From Verrucomicrobiota bacterium (lineage in GTDB: Bacteria; Verrucomicrobiota; Verrucomicrobiia; Opitutales; UBA953): a DNA stretch of 64,000 nt. The notes beneath the pieces were generated by a model. That model worked only from the letters and a program-made list of their open reading frames with translations. It ran no database searches and was not told where the DNA came from. The translations under genes were made by a program, and so were the position numbers. The stretch's first letter is position 1; each line of letters starts with the position of its first letter. The stretch is taken from assembly GCA_014193315.1 (NCBI GenBank), contig BJHS01000004.1, positions 93,161-157,160 on the forward strand, written 5' to 3'. Of this stretch, positions 8,306 through 17,100 are shown one piece after another.

Positions 8306-8778
8306 GCCACCCCCCGTCCCTCGCCGATCAACTCGAAGCCCTCGTCCAAGCCGGCCGCCGGCCTTCTTGGGATGAGTATTTCATGGCCACGGCGGTGTTG
8401 GTGAGCTCCCGCTCCAGTTGTGATCGGTTGCACGTCGGTTGCATCGTCGTCTCCACGGGCAAGCACCCCAATCGCCTTGTCGCGGCCGGGTACAACGGTT
8501 TCCTCCCGGGCGCCCCGCATGACTCCCATGTGCGCGACGGGCACGAACTCGCCACGGTCCATGCCGAGCAGAACGCCGTCGCCGACGCCGCCAAGCGCGG
8601 CGTCTCGCTCCAGGGGACCGTCTGCTACGTCACCCATTACCCCTGCGTGAACTGCGCCAAGATGCTGGCCGCCGCCGGCATCGCCGAGGTCCGCTATCGC
8701 CACGATTACAAGAACGACCCGCTCGTCGCGGAACTCATGACCCAGTCCGGCGTCAAGGTCGCGCGGATCGGCGGCTGA
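8302..8778 (+). CDS. deoxycytidylate (dCMP) deaminase-like zinc enzyme
   Basis: 158 residues, CMP/dCMP deaminase fold. Zinc ligands and catalytic Glu: HAE (H87, E89) and PCVNC (C115, C118). The insertion GYNGFLPGAPH is typical of dCMP deaminases of the ComEB type. It would convert dCMP to dUMP for thymidylate synthesis. The start overlaps the menA stop by four bases; the open frame upstream of this ATG lies inside menA. yqgE follows two bases after its stop, so menA, this gene and yqgE form one transcription unit. Confidence 0.9.
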   Translation: MSHPPSLADQLEALVQAGRRPSWDEYFMATAVLVSSRSSCDRLHVGCIVVSTGKHPNRLVAAGYNGFLPGAPHDSHVRDGHELATVHAEQNAVADAAKRGVSLQGTVCYVTHYPCVNCAKMLAAAGIAEVRYRHDYKNDPLVAELMTQSGVKVARIGG

Positions 8779-8780
8779 GC

Positions 8781-9326
8781 ATGGCCGGTCGGTTCCAGTC
8801 CCTGGCTGGTCGGTTGTTGGTGTCGCACCCGGCGCAACGCGACGAACACTTCCACGAGTCGGTCGTCCTCATCCATTCGCATGATCGGACCGACGGCGCC
8901 TTGGGTGTGATCCTCAACCGGCCCTATGGGCGGACGCTCGGGCAGGCTCAGCCGAAGCTCCTAGGGACGCCGCTCGACCGGTTGCCGCTGCATTTCGGTG
9001 GGCCGGTCGCCGCCGATCGCTTGGCTTTCGGCGGTTGGCGTTTTGCCTCCCGCGGCCCGGCCGCGATCCGCTACGGCATCAGCCGGGCAGAGGCCGAAGC
9101 GGTGGCCAGCGACGAGGCCTACCGGCTGTTCGCTTTCGTCGGGTACGCCGGCTGGGAGGCTGGCCAGCTCGAGGATGAACTACGGCGCAACGCCTGGATC
9201 ACCTGCCCGTTTGATCGCGTGACCGCCCGGCTGGAAGGCGAGGCATTCTGGAAGGCGCTCCTGCTCAAGCATCGACCGGACCTGCGGCTGGTGGCGGACG
9301 AGCCTGCCGACCCCGGGTTGAACTGA
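8781..9326 (+). CDS. YqgE/AlgH family protein (UPF0301)
   Basis: 181 residues. It matches the DUF179 family: LAGRLLVSHP at the N-terminus, SVVLIHSHDRTDGALGVILNRP, then FGGPVAADRL and a FVGYAGWEAGQLEDEL block, all in the expected order and spacing. The molecular function of this family is unresolved. No signal peptide, so cytoplasmic. Last gene of the menA run; its stop abuts the stop of the convergent M23 peptidase gene with no spacer (9326/9327). Confidence 0.92.
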   Translation: MAGRFQSLAGRLLVSHPAQRDEHFHESVVLIHSHDRTDGALGVILNRPYGRTLGQAQPKLLGTPLDRLPLHFGGPVAADRLAFGGWRFASRGPAAIRYGISRAEAEAVASDEAYRLFAFVGYAGWEAGQLEDELRRNAWITCPFDRVTARLEGEAFWKALLLKHRPDLRLVADEPADPGLN

Positions 9327-10322
9327 TCAGCGGCTATTGGCCGTCAGGATGTCGACCTGCCGGATCAGGGTCTCCCCCGCCGCCTTGCCGTTGGCCGAAA
9401 GCATGCGACGCTGCACCAGCAAGGGCCGGTATTCCTCTTTCACCCCAAAGAGGGACCAAGCGCCAGGCCGCAGGCGGGGGTCGCTCGCCTTGAGCGCGGT
9501 CCAGCCGATCGGCATCCCTTGCCAGCTAAACTCCACATACCAGCCCGCCGCCGTCGCCACCTCGCCGCCTTTGAGCAAGGCCGGGTAGCGGGTTATGAAA
9601 TCGGGCGTCCGTTTCGGCCGTAGCGTGATCGCCAGGGCGACCGGCTGCGAGCGCAGCACGGTCAGCACGTTGGACGAGGAACGGGTGAGCAAAGGGGTGG
9701 GGTCGAGGCCGATCAGGTTCTGCCCGTTGAAGGCCCCGTGGTGATTGGGGAGGTTGCGATTATCCGCATCGGCGTCATACCAAGCTTGGAATTGAGCGCT
9801 GAGCATCAGGCCGACCTCGAAATGGAGGTGCGCCCGGTCCCGGGGGATGGCCGTCTCGTTGGTGGAACTGTGCCCCATGACGCCGAGGACCTTGCCGGCG
9901 CCAAGGACGAGGCCGGGTTTCAATTCCGGCTGGAGGGCGGCGAGGTGGGCGTAGAGCGTGTAGACGGGGATCTCCGCCCGCGGGTGGAGCATGACGACAT
10001 AGCGCCCGTAGGCGCCGTTCAGGCGCGGGTTCACGTAGGCGACGACGCCCTCCGTCGCCGAGAAGACGAGGTCTGTCGGGTCACCTGACTTGTTGCGGCC
10101 GAGCGGGCGGATGTCCAGCCCCTCGTGGAAGCGGTGGCCGTCATCGCGCACCATGCCAAAGCCACCGGATTCGAGTCGCTTGGACTCGGTCGGTTGCAGG
10201 TAGTCCTCCGGGCCCCGTAACTGCGAGCGATCCAGCGAAGTCGGCCAGACGAACTCGGTCGCCGTGGCCGCGGTCGCGAGCAGGCCGAGACAGCTGGCGC
10301 GCTGGAACCAGCCGCCGGTCAC
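9327..10322 (-). CDS. exported M23-family (LytM-like) metallopeptidase
   Basis: 331 residues. A hydrophobic N-terminal segment (ASCLGLLATAATA) looks like a Sec signal peptide. The M23 core has the zinc motif HEGLDI (H and D ligands), VYTLYAHLA and AHLHFEV (third ligand region), and the typical GKVLGVMGHS strand. Such enzymes cut peptidoglycan peptides or recruit amidases in the periplasm. The C-terminal third (after about residue 215) has no family I recognise and may be a beta-rich domain. The start overlaps the upstream lipoprotein stop (ATGA at 10319-10322), making it the last gene of a three-gene unit. Confidence 0.88.
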   Translation of the reverse strand: MTGGWFQRASCLGLLATAATATEFVWPTSLDRSQLRGPEDYLQPTESKRLESGGFGMVRDDGHRFHEGLDIRPLGRNKSGDPTDLVFSATEGVVAYVNPRLNGAYGRYVVMLHPRAEIPVYTLYAHLAALQPELKPGLVLGAGKVLGVMGHSSTNETAIPRDRAHLHFEVGLMLSAQFQAWYDADADNRNLPNHHGAFNGQNLIGLDPTPLLTRSSSNVLTVLRSQPVALAITLRPKRTPDFITRYPALLKGGEVATAAGWYVEFSWQGMPIGWTALKASDPRLRPGAWSLFGVKEEYRPLLVQRRMLSANGKAAGETLIRQVDILTANSR

Positions 10323-10831
10323 AGACCTTCGTGCTCCTTCATCTTGCGGATTTTCAGGATCGATTCGTTCAGGCGTTTATTCAAAGCGTGCGCCGCGGCG
10401 CGGTTGGAAAGGCCTTTCTGCTCCACATGAAAGAGGAGGTTGCCGTCCACGACCTGACCCTCGAGCCGCATGATGCCCACGGCCGTCTCGTTGACGACGA
10501 GGACGAGCTGCTTGCCGACGGCCTCGCCGGAGTACTGCATGATGTCCGCGCCGGACTTGCGGTCGATCTGCACGAGCAGGAAAACCTGACGCATGTCCTG
10601 CGGGCCGGCTTCGACGACTTCGGTGTTGAGCACCGACTCGGCCTTGACCAAGGCCGTCGGTAGGACCTGGATGTGCACGCCGCTGACGGGGAGTACCACC
10701 TCGGCCTTCATCGAGGGGCTGGTCGAAAGCGGGGCTTCGATGAACACCGAGGCCAGGTCGGTGGGCAGGTCGGAGGCGCACCCGGCGAGCAAGAGCGAGG
10801 AGAGGGCGCCGAGGAGAGGGAGGGACTTCAT
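10319..10831 (-). CDS. predicted lipoprotein, unknown function (YcfL-like features)
   Basis: 170 residues from the ATG at 10829-10831; the TTG three codons upstream is less likely. N-terminus MKSLPLLGALSSLLLAGCAS: a type II signal peptide with lipobox LAGC. The rest is a single alpha/beta domain with GADIMQYSGEAVGKQLVLVV and a basic C-terminal helix (NKRLNESILKIRKMK). It is sandwiched between an unknown cytoplasmic protein and an M23 peptidase, so an envelope role is likely. It begins 6 bp after the upstream gene's stop. Confidence 0.7.
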   Translation of the reverse strand: MKSLPLLGALSSLLLAGCASDLPTDLASVFIEAPLSTSPSMKAEVVLPVSGVHIQVLPTALVKAESVLNTEVVEAGPQDMRQVFLLVQIDRKSGADIMQYSGEAVGKQLVLVVNETAVGIMRLEGQVVDGNLLFHVEQKGLSNRAAAHALNKRLNESILKIRKMKEHEGL

Positions 10832-10836
10832 GAAAA

Positions 10837-11328
10837 TCAACCGACCAGGAGGTCGAGGGTCGCGCCGACCTTGAGCAAGTGCGCCGGTTGCAGGTCGAGG
10901 GCGGGCACCAGGTAGACCTGCTTGGAGGCGGCGTGCTGGTAGGGGATCATGCCATGGTCGGCCGGCCCCGTCGCCTTGATGAGGCGCTTACGTTCGAGCA
11001 GCATCGCCAAGATGTGCTTCAGCACGGTCTTGTCGCCGGACGGGTCTTCCTCGTTCTCGTAAAGGGAGAGGAAGAACTCCTCGCGCGAGGCGAGGAGCTG
11101 GGCGCGTTGGGCTTGCTCCTCTTCGCCGCGTTCCTTGACCTCGCGCGTCCACTTGCCGAGCAGGAGGCCGGAGGGCTGGAAGTCGGCGGCCTTTTCCTTG
11201 AGGGCGTCGCTGCGTTCGATGAGGCCTCCGGTCGGTTTGTGCACGATGCAAGTGACGATGTCCCCGACGCGCAGTTCCTGACCGGAGACGGCGCACGTGC
11301 GGGCGATGGGTTTGACCTGCCAGTCCAT
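10837..11328 (-). CDS. protein of unknown function with a Cys pair
   Basis: 163 residues from the ATG at 11326-11328 (MDWQVKPIARTCAVSGQELR). The upstream frame contains a 10-G run and no conserved sequence. The N-terminal 50 residues hold two Cys (CAVSG and CIVH) and could be a small beta domain. The central part (WTREVKERGEEEQAQRAQLL) is charged and helical. No signal peptide. First gene of the minus-strand unit with the lipoprotein and M23 peptidase. I do not recognise the family. Confidence 0.6.
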   Translation of the reverse strand: MDWQVKPIARTCAVSGQELRVGDIVTCIVHKPTGGLIERSDALKEKAADFQPSGLLLGKWTREVKERGEEEQAQRAQLLASREEFFLSLYENEEDPSGDKTVLKHILAMLLERKRLIKATGPADHGMIPYQHAASKQVYLVPALDLQPAHLLKVGATLDLLVG

Positions 11329-11420
11329 GGTTCGAAGATGAGCCTGCGGGGGGGGGGCGGGCAACCCCATTCCCCCGGGATTGAGGCTGACTTATTGACG
11401 GTGCGGAGCCAGCCTGCGGC

Positions 11421-11984
11421 ATGAACGGTGTGACATCCTCCGGCGGCGCCGCTTTGCTCGTGGTCGACGTCCAGCCGACCTTCCTGCGGGTGATGCCCGA
11501 CGGCGAGGCCTGCCTGCGCCGTTGCCGGCTGGCGGTGGCCGCGGCCCGCCTGCTCGACCTGCCGATCTTCTTCACCGAGCAGGTGCCAGCCAAACTCGGC
11601 CCGACGCACCCCGATCTCCTGCTCGCCGCCGGCGAAGGTCACCAGGTCTTCGGCAAGACCGCCTTCTCCGCCCTCGGCGCCCCCGGTCTGGTCGAGGCCT
11701 GGCGGGCCGCCGGGATCAGCCACTTGCTCCTCGCCGGGCTCGAAGGGCCGGTCTGCGTGCACCAGACCGCGGTCGCGGCCCTGCGCGCCGACCTTGGGGT
11801 CACCTTGCTGGTCGACGCCATCACGGAGCGGCGGTCCGCCGATGGCGCCGCTTGTCTGGCCGCCTTGCGGCACGCCGGGGCGACGGTCTTGCCGGTGGAG
11901 ACGGTTTTTTACGCGATGCTGAGCGACGCCGTCGACCCGCGTTTCCGCGCGTTTACGGAACTGGTGAAGCAGGCTCAGGGCTGA
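11421..11984 (+). CDS. isochorismatase-family cysteine hydrolase
   Basis: 187 residues. The catalytic triad of the family is visible: D16 (LLVVDVQ), K79 (FGKTAFSAL) and C112 (GPVCVHQTA), with the expected spacing. The cis-peptide region LAGLEGPVCV replaces the more common ALAGMEAHVCV. These enzymes hydrolyse amides or enol ethers; the substrate cannot be told from sequence. The last 10 bases overlap the convergent tsaD end. The leader has a run of 10 G at 11348-11357 shared with the divergent gene. Confidence 0.87.
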   Translation: MNGVTSSGGAALLVVDVQPTFLRVMPDGEACLRRCRLAVAAARLLDLPIFFTEQVPAKLGPTHPDLLLAAGEGHQVFGKTAFSALGAPGLVEAWRAAGISHLLLAGLEGPVCVHQTAVAALRADLGVTLLVDAITERRSADGAACLAALRHAGATVLPVETVFYAMLSDAVDPRFRAFTELVKQAQG

Positions 11985-12991
11985 TCGACCGTCAACGAAG
12001 GCGCGGGGGCGGCGTCGGCGGGCCGGTCCGGCTCGCTCCAGGCGGCGAACGCGATCATGGCCGCGTTGTCGCCGCAGTGCTTGGGTTCCGCGAGGAACAT
12101 CGGTAGACCGCGTTGGACCGAGGCATTCGTGAGCCGTTGCCGCAGGGTGCGGTTGTTGGCGACCCCGCCGGAAAGACCGACCGAACGGTAGGAGGAGCGG
12201 TCGAGGGCGGCGCCGGCCTTGGCGACGAGCTGCTCGATGATGGCGTGCTGGTAGCCCGCGCAGAGGTCGGGTAGCGCGGCCTGCACCTGGGCATCATCCA
12301 TCTTTTCCAGTTGGTAGCGGAGCGCGGTCTTCAGTCCGGAGAAACTCAGGCGCAGGTCCGCTTTCTCGGGGATACCGCGCGGGAAGGCGAATTTCCCCAC
12401 GTCGCCTTGCGCGGCGTGGCGCTCGATGAGCGCACCGCCAGGGTAGGGCAGGCCGAGGAGTTTGGCGCCTTTGTCGAAGGCCTCGCCGGCGGCGTCATCG
12501 ACCGTGCGCGCGACCACTTGCATCGACAGGTCCTCGCCGAGGCGCACGAGCAGCGTGTTGCCGCCGGAGATCACGATCCCGAGGTGCGGGAGCAAAGCCG
12601 CGCGCGCGGCGAGAAAGCCCGCCGGGTCCTGGGCGTGCCGCGGAAGGAAGACCGAGTGGACGTGGGCGCGTAGGTGATTGACGCCGACCAGCGGTCGGCC
12701 GGTGGCCAGGGCGAGCGCCCGTCCCAGCGTGACGCCCATCGAGAGGCAGGGAAGCAGGCCCGGGCCGCGGGTGACGGCGAGACGCGTGACCGCCGGCAAA
12801 TCGCCGCGGAATTCCTCGAGCAACCAGGGGAGGGCGGAGAGGTGCATGCGGCTGGCCAACTCCGGGACCACCCCGCCATATTTCTCATGTTCCGCCGCCT
12901 GCGTGCTCACGAGTTCGCGGACGATGCCCCGGGCCGGGTCGAAAAGCGCCAGGGCCGATTCATCGCAGGAACTTTCGATCGCGAGGATCAT
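11975..12991 (-). CDS. tsaD: tRNA N6-adenosine threonylcarbamoyltransferase
   Basis: 338 residues from the ATG at 12989-12991 (MILAIESSCDESALALFD). It has the ASKHA fold with the metal-binding HxxxH in VNHLRAHVHS and later signature elements (LVISGGNT-like region, GLSGGVANNRTLR, KHCGDNAAMIA). It transfers threonylcarbamoyl to A37 of ANN-decoding tRNAs with TsaB/E. A longer start 12 codons upstream is possible, but the conserved family N-terminus begins at this Met. It is convergent with the isochorismatase gene. No tsaB or tsaE is in the window. Confidence 0.96.
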   Translation of the reverse strand: MILAIESSCDESALALFDPARGIVRELVSTQAAEHEKYGGVVPELASRMHLSALPWLLEEFRGDLPAVTRLAVTRGPGLLPCLSMGVTLGRALALATGRPLVGVNHLRAHVHSVFLPRHAQDPAGFLAARAALLPHLGIVISGGNTLLVRLGEDLSMQVVARTVDDAAGEAFDKGAKLLGLPYPGGALIERHAAQGDVGKFAFPRGIPEKADLRLSFSGLKTALRYQLEKMDDAQVQAALPDLCAGYQHAIIEQLVAKAGAALDRSSYRSVGLSGGVANNRTLRQRLTNASVQRGLPMFLAEPKHCGDNAAMIAFAAWSEPDRPADAAPAPSLTVDQP

Positions 12992-13074
12992 CGGCCTGCA
13001 GTCAGGCCAATTCAGAGGTCGGCTCAATCCCGATTCGTCTGGCGGAGCCGAAAAGACCGCCTAACGCTTCTCCC

Positions 13075-14049
13075 GTGGAGCCCACCGTCCAACATGATGC
13101 CATCGTCGCCTTGCTTCGTCGCGAGGCCCGCGGCGGCGTGGTGCCGTTCGCGCGGCTCATCGAGGTCGCCCTTTACGCCCCTGGTCTGGGTTATTACGTC
13201 ACCGAACGCCCGCGAGTGGGCAAGGCCGCTGGTACCGACTTCACGACCGCGGCCGCGCTCGGGCCGATGTTCGGTGAGCTGCTCGCCGCGGCCGCCGCTG
13301 AGTTGGTCGGCGACCTGGCCGCGCATGCCTTGGTCGAGGTGGGCGCCGAGCCAGGCCAGACGCACTTCGCCGGGGTGGCTGGGCGTTTCGCCGCGCACCA
13401 CGTCTTCCGCGTGGGCGCGTACCCGGTGTTGCCGCCGCGCTCCGTGCTGGTCGCCAACGAGCTGTTCGACGCCCAGCCCTTCGACCGTTTCATTTTTCAG
13501 GACGGGGCTTGGCGCGAACTTGGCGTGCGCGTCGATGGTCCGGTGCTCGCGCCGGAGGTCTTGCCCGCTTTCACCGATCCGGCCGCCCCGGACTTCGTCG
13601 CCGGGCTGCCGGCGGCGGCGGAAGGCTGGATCCTCGACGTCCCGTTCGCGGCCGAGCGTCTCTTGGCGAGACTACTCGCCGGTGGCTGGACCGGTGCGGT
13701 CATCTTTCTCGACTACGGCAAGACGGTGGCCCAGTGCCTCGAGTCTTCGCCGGCCGGCACGGCCCGGGCTTACCACCGCCACCAACTCTCCGGAGATACC
13801 CTCACCCGGCTGGGTTCCCAGGACCTCACTTGCCATGTCCTTTGGGATCGTCTGGAGCCCGTGCTGCAGGCCGCTGGGTTTCAGACCGGCTTGCAGCGTC
13901 AGGAGGCTTTTTTCGTGAAGCACGCCGCGGTAGCCATGGAACGGATTGCGGTCTCGGGGGGCCCCGAGGCCACGGGCCGTCTCCGTGCCTTGACCCACCC
14001 CGCCCACTTTGGAAGCAAGTTTCAGGTTTTGTACGGGATTCGTCGCTAA
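13075..14049 (+). CDS. class I SAM-dependent methyltransferase, MidA/NDUFAF7-like
   Basis: 324 residues, starting with GTG at 13075 (reads MEPTVQHDAIV). The N-terminal region PFARLIEVALYAPGLGYYVT followed by GTDFTTAAALGPMFGELLA is the hallmark of the NDUFAF7/MidA (DUF185) family. The SAM-binding motif region VEVGAEPG and the acidic VLVANELFDAQP follow. Mitochondrial NDUFAF7 methylates an Arg of complex I; the bacterial target is unknown. It is divergent from tsaD with an 83-bp gap. It lies directly upstream of the giant cytochrome protein gene, with a 74-bp gap. Confidence 0.85.
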   Translation: MEPTVQHDAIVALLRREARGGVVPFARLIEVALYAPGLGYYVTERPRVGKAAGTDFTTAAALGPMFGELLAAAAAELVGDLAAHALVEVGAEPGQTHFAGVAGRFAAHHVFRVGAYPVLPPRSVLVANELFDAQPFDRFIFQDGAWRELGVRVDGPVLAPEVLPAFTDPAAPDFVAGLPAAAEGWILDVPFAAERLLARLLAGGWTGAVIFLDYGKTVAQCLESSPAGTARAYHRHQLSGDTLTRLGSQDLTCHVLWDRLEPVLQAAGFQTGLQRQEAFFVKHAAVAMERIAVSGGPEATGRLRALTHPAHFGSKFQVLYGIRR

Positions 14050-14123
14050 AGCCGGCTTTTCAGAAGCCACGCTCGACCTCGGGGGAACATCCCCTTTGCT
14101 CCGGTGTACCCCTCCTTCAAGCC

Positions 14124-17100
14124 ATGAAGCCCTCCCTGCTCGTCCCGTTCACCCTTTGCCTCGGCGCGTCGATCCTTTCGGCTGACGTCAAGGTCATCCA
14201 GGCCTTCGAAGGCGATGGCTTCGACAGCTGGCAGACGACGGGCACGGGCTTCGGGCTGGCCCCCGTGACGGGCCGTTGCGAAGGCGTCAACGGCGAGTTC
14301 CGTAATTACGGAGGTAACTCGCTGGTCTGCTCCGGTCATCGTGGCGATGCGGCCACGGGCACCCTGACCTCGCCAGATATCGTCCTGACCCATGCTTTCC
14401 TCGGTTTCCTGGTGGGCGGTGGTAATCACCCCGGCAAGACCGCCATCCAGCTCTTGGTGGATGGCAAGGTCGTGCGCGAGGCGGTCGGCAAGAACAGCCT
14501 CACGTTGGTCGAGGTCGTCTGGGATATCGCCGAGTTCAAGGGCAAGAAAGGCGTCCTCCGCCTCGTCGATAGCGAGGTCGGCTCCTGGGGCTTCATCGCC
14601 GCGGACCATTTCGTTTTCTCATCGACCAAGGAAGTGAAGTTCGCGACCGGTGGCCGGTCCAAGCCCAAGGCCGCCAGCAACCTCGTCCGCGTGCCCGGCG
14701 AAGGCACCGCTGCGCTGGAGCCCGGCGCCAGCCTCAAGGAGACCGGCGGGCATAAGTCGACCGGCGTGACCTCCCCGACGGCCATCGCCTTCGGCAACGA
14801 CGGCAGTCTCTACGTCGCGGAGTCGCATCGCTTCCGCTTCGGCATCGAGGATGACCGCAACCACCTCTATTGGTACCACGACGACCTCGCCGCGGCGACG
14901 ACCGCCGATCGCCTCGCCCTGCACAAGAAGTGGTCGGCGAAGCGCTCCCCAGAGTGGATGACGGCCAAGTCCGAGAAGATTCGGTTCCTCTCCGACGAGC
15001 AGGCCGACGGTGTTTTCGCCAAATCCCGGGTGTTCGACGAGAAGTTCAACGATGTGCTGGATGGCACCGGGGCCGGCGTGATGGCGTGGGACGACAATGT
15101 TTATTTCGCGTGCATCCCGCGTATCTGGATGCTGCAGGATCCTAAGCAGGACGGCGTCGAGGGTCAGCGCAAGGTGCTGCAGGACGGGTTCGGCGTGCGC
15201 ATCTCGCTTTCCGGCCACGACATGAACGGCTTCGCCATCGGCTACGACGGTCGGGTCTGGGGGACGATCGGTGACCGCGGCTTCAATTTCACCACCAAGG
15301 AAGGTAAGAAGTACGACTCCCGCAATCGCGGCGCGGTCTTCCGCTTTGAGCCCGACGGCTCCGATTTCGAGGTCGTGCACTTCGGTCTGCGCAACCCGAA
15401 GGAGATCGCGTTTGACGACTTCGGCAACGGTATCTCCGTGGACAATAACTCCGACCAAGGCGACCAAGCGCGTGTCGTCTACGTCGTGGAGGGGGCGGAT
15501 TCCGGTTGGGAGATGGAACACCAGGCCATGCACACCTTCCACCGTTCCATCGGCTTGGAGCAGCGTCCGCCCTCCCGCTGGATGACCGAGAAGGTCTGGG
15601 AACTGCAGAACCCGGTGCAGCCTGCCTTCATTATTCCCCCGTCGGCTTACATCACTTCCGGTCCCTCCGGCCTGACCTATCACCCCGGCGCCGGCTACCT
15701 CGAGGCCGAGGCCAAGCACTTCCATATCTGCGATTACCGTGGTTCCGCCGGTGGGTCCGGCATCTGGTCCTTCCAGCTCGAGCCGTCCGGCGCGGGCATG
15801 AAGATGGTCGAATCCCACCAGCTGATCTGGGGGGTCGCCGCCACCGATGTGGAATACGATTGGAAGGGGCGCCTGGTCGTCTCCGACTTCATCACGGGCT
15901 GGGAGTCGCATGACGCCGGTCGCATCATCACCCTTTCGGCCGACAAGGTGTGGAAGCCCGAGGCGGCTGCCACCGTGGCCGGCCTCATGAAGGAGGGCTT
16001 CACTAAGCGCGGCTCCGTCGAGCTCGCCGCCTTGCTCGCGCACGCCGACCAGCGCATCCGTCTCCGGGCGCAGATCGAGCTGACCCGCCGTCCCGACGCC
16101 GCCGATCGCTTCGAGGCCGCGACGAAGTCCGCCAACCCGCTGGAGCGCGTCCATGGTATCTGGGGCTTGGGCATCCTCGCCCGCCGCGGCGCCGCGATCT
16201 CCCCGAGCGAAGCCTTCAACGGTAAGTCCACGCCGGTCGCGCCGCTGGCCGACCGCGTGGCCGCCGCCAACCGCCTCGTGCCGCTGCTGGCGCATGTCGA
16301 CGCCGAGGTCCGCGCCCAGACGGTCCGCGCGCTCTCCGAGGCCCCGCTGAACGGTAATGAACTCCCGCTCGGCAAACTGATCCTGGACGCGTCGCCCCGC
16401 GTCCGCTCCTTCGCCGCCCTGGCCGCTGCCCGTTTGGGCGCGGGTAAATACCTGCCCGAGGTGCTGACCATGCTGCGTGAGAATGCCGACGCCGACCCGG
16501 TGCTGCGCCACGCCGGTTCGTACGCCATCGACCGGATGTGCCGGACCGCCGCCGCCTTCGACCCGGTGGCCCAGGATGCCGACGCCTCGGTGCGCCTCGC
16601 GGCCGTCATCGCCCTGCGCCGCCGCCTCGACCCGTCCGCCGCCCGTTTCGTGAATGATAAGTCCACGGTCGTGGCCGACGAGGCCATCCGCGCCGTGCAT
16701 GACCTCGCCTTGGAACCCGGTCGCCCGGCCGTCGCCGCGCTCCTCGACACCCGCGACTCCCGTGTCTGGACGCCCTTCATGCTGCGCCGTCTGGTGCACA
16801 GCGCCTTCCGCCTCGGCGGCGAGGCGAACGCCGCCCGCGTGGTCGGCGTCGCCATCGACGAGAAACTGCCCGAGGAAGTCCGTGGCGAGGCCCTGCGCCT
16901 GCTCGCCCAGTGGGCCAACCCGTATCCGGTCGACCAGTCGACCGCCCACTGGAACCCGCTGCCTCCGCGCGACCCCAAGGAAGTCCGCGCCAGCCTCACG
17001 CCGGCTTTGCCTCGGTTACTCAAGGGCAGCTCCGACACGCTGAAGGCCACCCTCGAACTCGTGTCGCTTTTCCAACTCGATGTCGCCTCGCTCCCGGCCG

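Noticed and set aside
14619..16949. 776-codon open frame on the minus strand inside the giant cytochrome gene
   Set aside because: GC-rich shadow frame: no signal, no motifs, repetitive R/G/A/D composition, and the plus-strand protein has clear domains throughout.
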